64,000 nucleotides of DNA from an uncultured Vicinamibacterales bacterium (GTDB lineage Bacteria > Acidobacteriota > Vicinamibacteria > Vicinamibacterales > UBA8438), in contig OY282382.1 of NCBI GenBank assembly GCA_958295905.1, positions 3,310,001 to 3,374,000 on the forward strand. Reading direction: 5' to 3'. A program made the translations under genes and the position numbers. The notes beneath the pieces are model-generated. The model was not told the origin of the DNA and ran no database searches. It saw only the letters and a program-made list of their open reading frames with translations. This document shows, in pieces, positions 1 to 7,819 of this stretch (its first letter is position 1; the number at the start of each line of letters is the position of its first letter).

Positions 1-1
1 C

Positions 2-409
2 GGTGAGGTGCAGTGGATGACGGAATCGGCGGCGGGATGGCGGATCGACGACGACCCGGACGACGGCCTCGTGCGGGACGCCGTCAACCGGCATCAGCGG
101 AGTGACAAGGGGTTCGGCCCGGCCTTGGGTCCCGCTGCCGCCCCCCGCGCCGCGCATCTGTTCCGCGAGGCCGGGTACGACACCTGGCTCGCGGCGAGCG
201 GCTGGCGGCTCGAGGCCGCCGACCGCGGGCTGGCGGACCGGCTTGTCGAGGGATGGGCGGCGGCGGCGGCCGGGCTCCGGCCGGAGACGGCGGCCCGGGT
301 CGGGGCGTGGGCGTTGCGCCGCCGCGCCGCCGTGTCGCGCGGGTCGTTCCGGGTGACGGTCGGGCACTGCGATCTGCTGGCGCTGCCGAGGGGGCCGCAT
401 GAGCGGTAG
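2..409 (+). CDS. Methyltransferase-like protein, C-terminal part (5' end outside window)
   Basis: The frame is open from base 2, so the gene starts before the window and about 135 C-terminal residues are visible. They include RSDKGFGPALGP and a tail ending VGHCDLLALPRG. I read this as the C-terminal lobe of a class I SAM-dependent methyltransferase, because this DKGFGPALGP pattern recurs at the end of such enzymes as I know them. The SAM-binding Rossmann part is not visible, so substrate and activity cannot be judged. The stop overlaps the next gene by 11 bp, which suggests translational coupling with the membrane protein that follows. It could be another SAM-fold or unrelated protein; the family call is moderate. 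Confidence 0.5.
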   Translation, partial: GEVQWMTESAAGWRIDDDPDDGLVRDAVNRHQRSDKGFGPALGPAAAPRAAHLFREAGYDTWLAASGWRLEAADRGLADRLVEGWAAAAAGLRPETAARVGAWALRRRAAVSRGSFRVTVGHCDLLALPRGPHER

Positions 410-1484
410 CGGCGTGCCGGCGGCGGCGCTGCCGCGGCGCGACCCCGGACGCCTCGCGCTCGGCCTGCGGGCGGCGGTCAGTCTCGGCCTGCTGGCCGGT
501 CTCGCCGTTTGGCTGGACGCCGGCGCGGTGGCGTCGCGGCTCGCGTCGATGCGGCCGTCCTGGGTGCTGGCGGCGCTCGCGGTCTCCGTCGCGCAGGTGG
601 CGGTGCTCGCCTGGCGCTGGAGCTTCACCGCGCGCCGGCTGGGCGTCGACCTCCCGTGGCCGGTCGCCTGGCGCGAGTACTACCTGTCCATCTTCCTCAA
701 TCAGGTCCTGCCCGGCGGCGTCCTCGGGGACGTGGCCCGGGCCTGGCGCCAGGTGCGGTCGCAGATCCGGGTGCAGGCCCCGGGGGGGCCGGCGGTGCGG
801 GCGGTGGTGTTCGAACGCCTGTCCGCCCAGGTGGTGATGACCACGGCGGCCGGCGTCTCCCTGCTCTTTCTGCCGGTCACCGTGGCGCCCGGATCCCGGC
901 CGGTGATGATCGGGGCCGGTCTGCTGGCGGGGGGGCTCGTCGTCACGCTGATCGCGTGGATGCGCCGCCAGTCGTCCGAATGGTCGCTGTTCGGGCCGGT
1001 CCTGGCGGAGGTCGGCGCCGCCCACCTGTCGCCGGGCGCGTTCGCGGCGCAGCTCGCCAGCGCCCTCGTGGTTGTGGCGACGTATCTGGCGACCTATCTC
1101 CTGGCGGCGGGAGCGGTGGGGGTCGAGACGCCGTGGCCGGTCCTGCTCCCCCTCGTCGCCCCCGTTCTGATGTCGATGCTGATCCCGGTCACGGTGGCCG
1201 GGTGGGGGCTGCGCGAAGGGGCCGCCGCCGTCCTCTGGGGCGCGGTGGGGCTGACCGCAGCCGACGGCGTCGCGGTGTCGGTCGCTTACGGGTTCCTGGT
1301 ACTGGTGGGAAGCGTGCCCGGGGCCCTGTTCCTGATCCTCGGCCTCAGGCGCGGGCGTTCCCCGCGCCCGGTGGCCCGGCGGGTCGGCGCAGATCCAGGT
1401 CGAACAACACGTCGTCTCCGAGCGGGAAACGCCGGCACGGCGGGCGGAGGGCGCGGTCGAGGGACGGGACCGGCGGCAGGGTGA
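399..1484 (+). CDS. Flippase-like / lysylphosphatidylglycerol synthase TM-domain protein
   Basis: Polytopic inner-membrane protein of 361 residues with about seven or eight hydrophobic segments (for example residues 25-45, 50-72, 100-118, 145-165, 170-190, 215-240, 245-300). The SIFLNQVLPGGVLGDVARAW block near residue 105 is typical of the UPF0104/AglD2 family, the membrane half of LPG synthases. Members without the soluble aminoacyl-transfer domain are thought to move or modify lipid-linked molecules; the substrate here is unknown. The start overlaps the upstream methyltransferase by 11 bp. The last 140 bp overlap the convergent reductase gene, and the tail after about residue 315 is Arg/Gly-rich and probably not conserved. 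Confidence 0.8.
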   Translation: MSGSGVPAAALPRRDPGRLALGLRAAVSLGLLAGLAVWLDAGAVASRLASMRPSWVLAALAVSVAQVAVLAWRWSFTARRLGVDLPWPVAWREYYLSIFLNQVLPGGVLGDVARAWRQVRSQIRVQAPGGPAVRAVVFERLSAQVVMTTAAGVSLLFLPVTVAPGSRPVMIGAGLLAGGLVVTLIAWMRRQSSEWSLFGPVLAEVGAAHLSPGAFAAQLASALVVVATYLATYLLAAGAVGVETPWPVLLPLVAPVLMSMLIPVTVAGWGLREGAAAVLWGAVGLTAADGVAVSVAYGFLVLVGSVPGALFLILGLRRGRSPRPVARRVGADPGRTTRRLRAGNAGTAGGGRGRGTGPAAG

Positions 1485-2238
1485 GGGCGTGGCGGCCGGA
1501 TCCGATGACCATCGGCGCGACCGTGACGTGCAGGCGGGTCAGCACCCCGGCTTCGAGAAACCGTGAAACGGTCACCCCGCCCCCTTCGACGAGGATGCGC
1601 GACAGGCCCTGCGCGCGCAGGGCGGCGAGGATCGCGGACGGGGCGACGCGGCCGTCGGCGGACGACCCGTCGGCCGGCAGTTCCAGGAGGTCCCGCGTCG
1701 GCCCGGTGCGGGTACGACCGGCGGGAGCGCGGCGGATGACCACGGTCCGCGCCGCGCCGTCGCGAAAGACCGCCCGATCGTCGTCGAGGCGGCCGTTCGG
1801 GTCGAGGACGACGCGCACCGGGTTCCTGCCTTCCACCTGCCGCACCGTGAGGCGGGGGTCGTCCGCCGCGACGGTGCCGGCCCCGACGATGACGGCGTCG
1901 ACGAGCGCCCGCAACCGGTGCAGACGGCGGATGTCCGCGGGGCCGGTGATGTAGTGGGAATGCCCCTGCTCGGTCGCGATGCGGCCGTCCAGGCTCTGGC
2001 CGATCTGGCCGATGACGGGATCGGATTCGAGCTGCAGGGGCAGATAGAGGTCCAAGAGCTGCCGCGCCGCGTCGCTCGCCGGCGCCGAGGTTCGCCAGCC
2101 GCCGGCGGGGTCCACGTGCAGCCGGACCCCGCCGCTTGGATTATGATGTTCCCTGACGGTGCGGTTCGTTGCGAATGTGCCGCGAGACACCGCCCGCAGC
2201 AGTTTCCAGGCGGCGGTTTCCGTCACAAGCTGCGGCAC
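1345..2238 (-). CDS. RibD C-terminal-domain reductase
   Basis: Predicted cytosolic NADPH-dependent reductase of the RibD C-terminal/dihydrofolate-reductase fold, 297 residues. Visible family blocks are IGQSLDGRIAT (about residue 80), a GAGTVAADDPRLTVR block near residue 120, NPVRVVLDPNGRL, and ILVEGGGVTVSRFLEAG near the end. There is no deaminase domain, so it would do only the ribitylamino-pyrimidine reduction step or a related reduction. It is transcribed divergently from the GTP cyclohydrolase II gene, which supports a riboflavin role. Start codons are GTG at 2238 or GTG at 2226; the N-terminal 70 residues are less conserved-looking. The 3' end overlaps the convergent flippase-like gene. 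Confidence 0.8.
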   Translation of the reverse strand: MPQLVTETAAWKLLRAVSRGTFATNRTVREHHNPSGGVRLHVDPAGGWRTSAPASDAARQLLDLYLPLQLESDPVIGQIGQSLDGRIATEQGHSHYITGPADIRRLHRLRALVDAVIVGAGTVAADDPRLTVRQVEGRNPVRVVLDPNGRLDDDRAVFRDGAARTVVIRRAPAGRTRTGPTRDLLELPADGSSADGRVAPSAILAALRAQGLSRILVEGGGVTVSRFLEAGVLTRLHVTVAPMVIGSGRHALTLPPVPSLDRALRPPCRRFPLGDDVLFDLDLRRPAGPPGAGNARA

Positions 2239-2306
2239 CGGTGCTCCATCGTCGCCTGAACGTCGTCATTTTCGGGGGGCGCAGGCGCGAGACAGTGATT
2301 CGAAGC

Positions 2307-3434
2307 ATGCACGAGGCGGAACGCGGGCTGTTCGACCTTCGGCAGGGACGGCCTCTCTATGTCACCGAATCGGCCGACGCGGCCGGGAAACCGGGGGTGC
2401 TGCTGGCGACCGTGGAGACCCTGAGCCAGCGGACCCTCGAGACCCTGCGACGTCTCGACACCGCGCCGCGTCTCGCCGTGACCCACCATCGGGCGCAGGC
2501 GATGGGCTTGGCCGACAGCGGTTCCGCCCGTGATCTCAGCCTCGGGTTGAACGGGGCGACGCGGCCCGAGCAGATTCTTCGCCTGTGCACCGCGGCGGGC
2601 CGGTTCAGCGCGCCGGAGCTCGATCCGCGGCCGGCCACGACGCCGGAGACGAGCGGGCTCGCCCTGGCGCGGCTGGGCGGTCTGCTGCCGGCCATCGTGG
2701 GCGTCCCGATCAACGGGCGGGGCGGCGGCGAGCTGGGCGCGGGGCTCGCCAGCGGCGCGATTCTCTCCGTGTCCACCGTGCAGGTCGACGCGCTGGCCGC
2801 GGACGAGCGCGTCGAGGTCACCCACGTCAGCGACGGTCCGGTTCCCCTCGAGCACGCCGAGGACGCGCGTTTCATGGTGTTCCGGGAGGGGAACAGCTTT
2901 CGCGAGCACGTCGCGGTGCTCATCGGGGACCCCGCGCAGTGGCCCGACCCGGTGCCGGTCCGGTTGCACTCCGCCTGCCTCACCGGCGACCTCTTCGGCA
3001 GCCTCCGCTGCGACTGCGGCGAGCAGTTGCGGGGGAGCCTGCGCGTCTTCACCGCCGGTGGCGGGGGCGTGCTGCTCTATCTGGCCCAGGAGGGGCGCGG
3101 CATCGGGCTCGGAAACAAGTTGCGCGCCTACTCGTTGCAGCATACCGGTCTCGACACCGTGGACGCCGACGGGGTGCTGGGGTTCGGCGACGACGAGCGG
3201 CGCTACCACGCCGCGGTGGAGATGCTCCGGCATCTGCAGGTCCAGCGGGTGCTGCTGCTGACCAACAACCCCAACAAGGTCGAGGCGCTGCGTGACGGGG
3301 GCATCGACGTGGTCGAACGGCAGCCGCTGTTCGGCACCCTGAACCGCCACAATCTGCCCTATGTCCGGGCCAAGGTCAACCGGGCGGGCCACTGGCTCAC
3401 CGACATGCTTTCCGGCGCCCGCGGCAGCGACTAG
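2307..3434 (+). CDS. ribA: GTP cyclohydrolase II (RibA-type, with degenerate RibB-like N-terminus)
   Basis: Catalyses GTP to 2,5-diamino-6-ribosylamino-pyrimidinone phosphate, the first committed step of riboflavin synthesis. The C-terminal half has the zinc site HSACLTGDLFGS followed by LRCDCGEQL, the GTP-site block QEGRGIGLGNK, and TNNPNKVEAL. The N-terminal ~170 residues resemble a DHBP-synthase-like domain but I cannot see its acidic active-site motif, so it is probably structural. I chose ATG 2307 (GTG 2295 is possible); an upstream in-frame start at 2169 would overlap the divergent reductase. The TAG stop lies in a CTAG at 3431 where an A2 repeat begins. Confidence 0.9.
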   Translation: MHEAERGLFDLRQGRPLYVTESADAAGKPGVLLATVETLSQRTLETLRRLDTAPRLAVTHHRAQAMGLADSGSARDLSLGLNGATRPEQILRLCTAAGRFSAPELDPRPATTPETSGLALARLGGLLPAIVGVPINGRGGGELGAGLASGAILSVSTVQVDALAADERVEVTHVSDGPVPLEHAEDARFMVFREGNSFREHVAVLIGDPAQWPDPVPVRLHSACLTGDLFGSLRCDCGEQLRGSLRVFTAGGGGVLLYLAQEGRGIGLGNKLRAYSLQHTGLDTVDADGVLGFGDDERRYHAAVEMLRHLQVQRVLLLTNNPNKVEALRDGGIDVVERQPLFGTLNRHNLPYVRAKVNRAGHWLTDMLSGARGSD

Positions 3435-3626
3435 CCGCGCCGGTGGGTCGTCATGCCATAATCTTCGTATAGGTGGACTGGAGTCGACGGAGGCAGTCTC
3501 CTGCAGGGGGACTCTTCTGGGTTCGAGGCGGGTTCCCCGATGCCCCACGATGATGGCCTGAACGCCTCGGCCGGACCCGCAGGGCTCTCCTGGGTTCGAG
3601 GCGGGTTCCCCGATGCCCTGATATTG
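3431..3626. repeat. A2 repeat element carrying a repeat-spacer-repeat duplication
   Basis: Diverged relative of element A (copies at 10690 and 22375). It starts at the CTAG that contains the ribA stop codon. Inside it, a 36-bp segment at 3510-3545 recurs at 3583-3618 (34 of 36 identical), separated by 37 bp of unrelated sequence. The same repeat sequence is duplicated around a different spacer at 10754-10861, and is single at 22440. The rest of the gap to 3753 shows no gene. Confidence 0.75.
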
Positions 3627-3753
3627 GCTCGCAGCGCAACACCGGCGCCGGCCGCGGCGGCGCGTCCGCGGCCGGGGGTGGCCGGCCGGGAGCGCCGGGC
3701 GGGCGGAACCGTCTCCCGCCCGCGGTCCCCGTCGTGCCGAGGCGCGTTTCGCC

Positions 3754-4218
3754 TCACCCGACCTCACCGAGCAGCTCCTGCATCACCAAGTAGCCGGCGT
3801 GCTGCATGCCCAGACCTGCATACGTCGCTTGCGCGGCCGCGTTCCCGCGCTCCACGTAGAGCCTCAACCCCACCACGTCCGGATCTGCGGCCGCCAGTCC
3901 CTTCAAATGGGCGTACAGCGAGCGGCATACGCCCCGGCGGCGGTGGTCGGGATGCACGTACACGCTCTGGATCCACCAGATGTCGCCGTTGCGCCAGTCG
4001 CTCCACTCGCGCGTATGCATCATCTGCCCGACGATGCCGCCGTCGTACGCCACGTAGTACGATCCACGGGCGGCGTGGGACAGGACCCCCTGCACGCCGT
4101 TGCGCAGCGTTGCGCGATCGAGAAGCAGGCCTTCGCTCTCTTCGGCAAGGCGGGCGTTGAAGTCGACGATCGTCTCCAGATCGCCGTCGGTCGCCCTCCG
4201 GATGGCGAACTCGGTCAT
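3754..4218 (-). CDS. GNAT-family N-acetyltransferase
   Basis: Cytosolic acetyltransferase of 154 residues, transferring acetyl from acetyl-CoA to an unknown amine. The GNAT core is visible: the IWWIQSVYVHPDHRRRGV block at about residues 84-101 is motif A with the R-R-x-G pyrophosphate-binding loop, and GLRLYVERGNAAAQATYAGLGM (given as two overlapping parts, GLRLYVERGN and AAQATYAGLGM) is motif B. ATG start at 4218. No neighbour points to a substrate; the gene is flanked by an A2 element downstream and an element C upstream. Confidence 0.9.
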   Translation of the reverse strand: MTEFAIRRATDGDLETIVDFNARLAEESEGLLLDRATLRNGVQGVLSHAARGSYYVAYDGGIVGQMMHTREWSDWRNGDIWWIQSVYVHPDHRRRGVCRSLYAHLKGLAAADPDVVGLRLYVERGNAAAQATYAGLGMQHAGYLVMQELLGEVG

Positions 4219-4286
4219 CGGTCGTCTCCCCGGCCGGGAATGGGATGACTACACGCGGTCAACCCGTCCCGCCGTCCTCCCAGGAG

Positions 4287-4448
4287 CATCCCACGCTGGC
4301 TGCGCGTGACGGCTTCGCCCCCGATTCGAGGGGGCGCCACCGCCTTGCCGACCGGCCGGCGCCGCGTGAGACCCACGATTCCGCCCGTCCGGAGCCCCGG
4401 AACCCGCCACGATTCCGCCTGCGCACGGCGGCGGCGGAGCGTGGGATG
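4287..4448. mobile_element. Element C copy 1 (MITE-like, 162 bp)
   Basis: Bounded by the inverted repeat CATCCCACGCT at 4287-4297 and AGCGTGGGATG at 4438-4448. Internally similar, in opposite orientation, to copies at 26692, 47982, 54797 and 54980. There is no coding capacity; apparent reading frames through it are products of its GC-rich sequence. Confidence 0.85.
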
Positions 4449-4469
4449 GTCCCGCCGTCCTCCATCAGC

Positions 4470-4579
4470 CGTCACGCGGCGCCCGTCGGCGCGGAGCCGC
4501 TGTCGGCGCCTCGGGGCGGATGGGCACGCGCCAAGCTGGACGCGTCACGCGGCGCCCGTCGGCGCGGAGCCGCTGTCGG
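4470..4579. repeat. Repeat-spacer-repeat duplication (37-36-37 bp)
   Basis: An identical 37-bp segment occurs at 4470-4506 and 4543-4579 with 36 bp of unrelated sequence between. The second copy spans the stop codon and last codons of the creatininase-like gene, so the 3' end of that gene is duplicated downstream. Same geometry as about ten other loci in the window. Confidence 0.85.
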
Positions 4580-5399
4580 GGCGGCAAGGCGGCGACCGTC
4601 GGATCAGCCGGTCCAGCGGAAACCGGCGGGCATCCTCGATCACTTCGGCCAGCGCTTGTCCGTAGTGCGCCACGAGGCGGGCGCCGAGTTCGGCGCTCCC
4701 CAGCGTCGCATCGCCGGCGACGCCCTCCCGGTTGAGATCGCCGGCGAGCCAGGCGAACGCCGCGCCGCCCTCCGCGGAGACCTGCCGCAGCGCGGCGCTC
4801 AGATCCTCGTCCAGGGACGGGAACCGCCGCACCGCGTCGAGACGCACGAGGTCCGGCCGGAGATGCCGCATCATCGCGGTCTCGACGGCGCCGCCGTGCA
4901 GTCCGTATCGCCATTCCTCGTCCGGGAGCCCCGCGTCGGCGGGGCGCGGACCGTCGAAGTAGCTGGTCTTGACGACCAGCAGATCGTGTTCTTCCCGCAG
5001 CCGGCGCGCCGCGATGTCGATGGCCGACAGGTTGCCGCCGTGGCTGTTGGAGACGACCAGGCGCCGCACGCCGGCGGCCGCGACGGCGGCGCCGGTCTGG
5101 ACCAGGGACTCGATCAGCAGTTCGGGGGTCAGGCTGAGCGTGCCCGCGAAGCGGCGGTGCTCGCCGCTGGCGCCGACCGCCTGCGGCGGCAGCGCCCAGG
5201 CCGGGAGGTCCCGGGGCAGCCGGCGAAACGCCTCGGCCAGCAGCCCGAGGCCGAGCGCGAGGTCGGTCGAGAGCGGCAGATGCGGCCCGTGCTGCTCGAT
5301 CGCGGCCGTCGGCAACACGATCACCGGATCGCTCGCGGCGAGGGCCGCCGCCTCGACGGCGGTCAGGGTGTCCCAGTGGCGGATCGGATCGTCTGGCAT
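4545..5399 (-). CDS. Creatininase-family amidohydrolase
   Basis: Predicted metal-dependent cyclic amidohydrolase of 284 residues. The family metal and active-site blocks are visible: AIEQHGPHLPLSTD at about residue 32, VVSNSHGGN at about 115, and HGGAVETAMM at about 168, where creatininases have HAGxxETS. The family includes creatininase, mycofactocin MftE and 3-dehydro-scyllo-inosose hydrolases; no mycofactocin genes are nearby, so the substrate is unknown. I chose ATG 5399; a TTG at 5441 would add 14 residues. The last residues are encoded in a 37-bp segment that is duplicated downstream. Confidence 0.85.
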   Translation of the reverse strand: MPDDPIRHWDTLTAVEAAALAASDPVIVLPTAAIEQHGPHLPLSTDLALGLGLLAEAFRRLPRDLPAWALPPQAVGASGEHRRFAGTLSLTPELLIESLVQTGAAVAAAGVRRLVVSNSHGGNLSAIDIAARRLREEHDLLVVKTSYFDGPRPADAGLPDEEWRYGLHGGAVETAMMRHLRPDLVRLDAVRRFPSLDEDLSAALRQVSAEGGAAFAWLAGDLNREGVAGDATLGSAELGARLVAHYGQALAEVIEDARRFPLDRLIRRSPPCRPDSGSAPTGAA

Positions 5400-5441
5400 C
5401 GAGCTGGGGCAACCGGGGTTCGTGGCCGGGGTGCACGTCAA

Positions 5442-5831
5442 GAAGTGAGGCGCCGCCGCTGGAACCGGCCCCCGAGGGGACAGGGCCCCAAGAAAGCCGT
5501 TCGGGAGGGCCTCGACGTCGAGAACGGCACGGAAATCGCCGACCTGACGGCGCCGGGGGCAGTCACTTCACGGCACCCTCTTGGCCGGACGCCGGGAACC
5601 CGCCGGCCGCCCGTCCTCGGCGGATTCCGTTTCGAGATGGACGGTCGACCGGCCGGGCGTATCGGCCCGAAACGGCGCCCTATCAACCCGCGGCAAGACG
5701 CCGCGCCGCGCCGGAACGGGCCGGCGGTGGCGCGGAAACGGCTCGGAGCGGTCGGTTTTCAGCCATTCGACCGCGGCGCGACACGTTCTTGGGCCGAATA
5801 CACGGCTCCGGCCGGATGCGGCGCAACTGCC
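5442..5831. other. Intergenic stretch without recognisable gene
   Basis: Open frames exist on both strands because of the high G+C, but none gives a recognisable domain. I see no terminal inverted repeats or known element here. Confidence 0.5.
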
Positions 5832-5952
5832 GCCACGGACCGATATCGTATCTGATGCGGGCGGTGCTGACCGCATGCGCAACATCAGGACATCAGGAAG
5901 GGTCTGGAAGGGGAGCCACGGACCGATATCGTATCTGATGCGGGCGGTGCTG
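5832..5952. repeat. Repeat-spacer-repeat duplication (38-45-38 bp)
   Basis: An identical 38-bp segment at 5832-5869 and 5915-5952 is separated by 45 bp. The segment contains the ATG and first codons (M-R-A-V-L) of the PIN remnant that follows, so the start region of that broken gene has been duplicated. Confidence 0.85.
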
Positions 5953-6108
5953 GACATCAACGTGATCGTCGCCACCGCGCCTCGGAGCTCTCCGTCTGAC
6001 GGATCCGAGATGCGGGCCGCGCGGGAGGTCAACGTGATCGCCGCCGGCCTGCGGAGCCCCACCGGCGCGTCGGCCGCGTTGCTCGACCGTGCCCTGCAAA
6101 GGGCGTGA
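5938..6108 (+). pseudogene. PIN-domain (VapC-like) toxin remnant
   Basis: A 56-codon open frame reads MRAVLDINVIVA and then, 24 codons later, a second start-like block MRAAREVNVIAAGLRSPTGA continuing ASAALLDRALQRA before a stop. In intact PIN toxins of this type the N-terminus reads approximately M-R-A-V-L-D-T-N-V-x-V-A-G-L-R-S-P-x-G-A-S. The remnant therefore carries the N-terminal metal-site motif twice in frame and nothing after the first ~35 residues. No antitoxin is seen. Together with the duplication at 5832-5952 this looks like a decayed toxin gene. Confidence 0.65.
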
Positions 6109-6130
6109 AGGGTCGGCCGCCATGCCGCGC

Positions 6131-7042
6131 TCAGGGCCGCGTCCCGGCCGCGGAATCGGCGGCGCCGCGCGCGGGGGGCGCCGGGATTCCCGTGTCGACG
6201 GCCCGGTGGAAGAGCGCGAGATCGTATCCGATCCATCCCTTCGCCAGACAGGTCTGCAGGGCGGTTCCGCCGACAAGATGCCCGAACCGCGTCCGGTCCA
6301 GGGGCAGCCATCCGCTGACCGCGATGAACAGGGCGGCGGCGCGGTCCCGGGGACGCCCGAGCCGCAGATGCGGCGTGAGGTCGTCGGTGGAGAGATGCTC
6401 GAACCCGGCCCGGGCCGCGAGGGCGCGCAGCTCGTGTGGATGGAGCAGGGTATTGAGACGCCACCCCCGCCGGAACCGTGCGACCGTCCGCCGCGCCGCC
6501 GGGCCCTCGGCCGGCCGGAGGAAGTCGTCGCAGATGGCCAGCAGCCCCCCCGGCCGGACGATCCGGGCGCAGGCGGCGAAGAAACGGGCGGGGTCCGGCC
6601 CGTGGACCAGCGACTCGATCGCGAAGGCGAGGTCGGCGGCCGGCAGATCCGGCGGCGGATCGCAGTAGTCGGCTTCGAGGCACCGGACGCGGTCGGACAG
6701 CCCCGCCCCGCGGATGCGCCGTTCCGCGTGGCGCGCCTGCACCGCGCTCAGGGTGAGCCCGGTGCCGCGGATGGGCAGGCGCGCCGCGAGATGGCAGAGG
6801 CTGCCGCCCACGCCGCAGCCCAGATCCACGACATGGGCCGGCGGCTCCCCGGCCGGCGACGCCTCCAGGCGCGCGAGGAGCCGGTTCTCGACGTAATGGA
6901 CCGCGGCATCCGCATCGTCGACCCCCGGGCCCCACACCGCCCGGTGCAACGCGCCGGCCGCCCCGCCCTCCCCGTGGGCGATGAAGCTGCCGGTATGCCG
7001 GTCGTAGTACTCCCGCACGTCGGCGGCGTCGAACTCGGGCAT
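6131..7042 (-). CDS. Class I SAM-dependent methyltransferase
   Basis: Cytosolic methyltransferase of 303 residues. Motif I is VVDLGCGVGGSLCHLA near residue 70, followed by GTGLTLSAVQARHAERR and a motif II/III region with AIESLVHGPDPARFFAACAR, then VRPGGLLAICDDFL. This is the UbiE/SmtA-like layout used for small molecules, lipids or quinones; I cannot name the substrate. I chose ATG 7042, which places a short N-terminal helix before EYYDRHTGSFIAHGEGG; longer upstream frames lack conserved sequence. Convergent with the PIN remnant. Confidence 0.85.
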   Translation of the reverse strand: MPEFDAADVREYYDRHTGSFIAHGEGGAAGALHRAVWGPGVDDADAAVHYVENRLLARLEASPAGEPPAHVVDLGCGVGGSLCHLAARLPIRGTGLTLSAVQARHAERRIRGAGLSDRVRCLEADYCDPPPDLPAADLAFAIESLVHGPDPARFFAACARIVRPGGLLAICDDFLRPAEGPAARRTVARFRRGWRLNTLLHPHELRALAARAGFEHLSTDDLTPHLRLGRPRDRAAALFIAVSGWLPLDRTRFGHLVGGTALQTCLAKGWIGYDLALFHRAVDTGIPAPPARGAADSAAGTRP

Positions 7043-7332
7043 GTCCGAATCGTGTTCTCCGGGGACTCGCCGGCCGCCCTCCCGCAGGGCGAACCGCCGG
7101 TCAACGTCCTGCAGGGCCGTGCGATCCGGACCGTCTCGACCGCCGCGGTCCCGCGAGCGCGACGGGGGCGAATCGCTCCAAGGTGTCGTTGAGCGGAGTT
7201 CGTGGGCTGGCGTCGATCTCGATCCGTGCCGCGCCGGTCCGCCCGCCTGCTCCACCACGCGTACCCCGCAAGGGCGCGCGCCAGATTCGTGAGATAACTC
7301 TACCCTGAAATCTCGATGGCAGCCGTGGCAGC

Positions 7333-7449
7333 CTAGGAGTCTGCGCCGCAGAACGGTTTTTGGTCCGATCTAACACAATATTTAGCGGTCAATCGCCGGT
7401 GCTTGCGCAACATATGGTAGTCAGAATTTCCTGCGGCGCAGACTCCCAG
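7333..7449. mobile_element. Element B copy 1 (109-bp MITE-like) flanked by CTAG/CCAG
   Basis: The 109-bp element (7337-7445) has perfect inverted ends GAGTCTGCGCCGCAG. The flanks are CTAG on the left and CCAG on the right, consistent with a 4-bp target duplication that has mutated once. Same length and sequence family as the copy at 39395-39503 and as the element split by the IS at 46365-47934. Non-coding. Confidence 0.9.
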
Positions 7450-7499
7450 CATGGGGTCACAGTTAACACAGGTTCCATCATGCGGGCTGCGACAACGCC

Positions 7500-7655
7500 G
7501 TGCGCGACCTCCGGGGCGACATCGCAGCCGTCAACAAGCGCGTCGACGGCCTCGCGGCGCAGATCGGCGACCTCCGCGAACGCATGGCCAAGCTGGAAGG
7601 TTCACTCGACGGCTTCATGGCCGGCTGGCGCGGGCGGGACAAGGATGCGGCTTGA
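7500..7655 (+). pseudogene. Truncated coiled-coil ORF downstream of element B
   Basis: From GTG 7500 a 51-residue frame reads VRDLRGDIAAVNKRVDGLAA and continues QIGDLRERMAKLEGSLDGF to a TGA at 7653. The regular heptad spacing of Leu/Ile/Val/Met predicts a coiled coil. Similar short coiled-coil proteins often sit next to toxin-like genes in high-GC bacteria, but I cannot assign a family. The frame continues upstream without a good start until element B, so the 5' end was probably removed when B inserted. It could also be an intact very small gene. Confidence 0.45.
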
Positions 7656-7819
7656 ACGCCGCGAAGTGGGTTGGCGAGACGCCTGGTCAACCTTCGCCGC
7701 AGGCTTCCTGCGCTTCGAACTGCCGGCGAAGCTCGTACTCGGCACGGAGATTGTGCTGATAACGGCCGTAGCCCCGGGACCGATCCAAGTTGGGCACCGG
7801 AGGCGGGGAGCGCTGAAAC

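Noticed and set aside
3510-3618. T-arm-like GGGTTCGAGGCGGGTTCCCC in A2 elements suggesting tRNA genes or tRNA-derived repeats
   Set aside because: No acceptor stem, D-arm or anticodon arm can be folded around it, and the sequence is part of a repeated non-coding element.
2223-3767. A 514-codon minus-strand frame opposite ribA
   Set aside because: Antisense shadow; the plus strand has the full GTP cyclohydrolase II signature.
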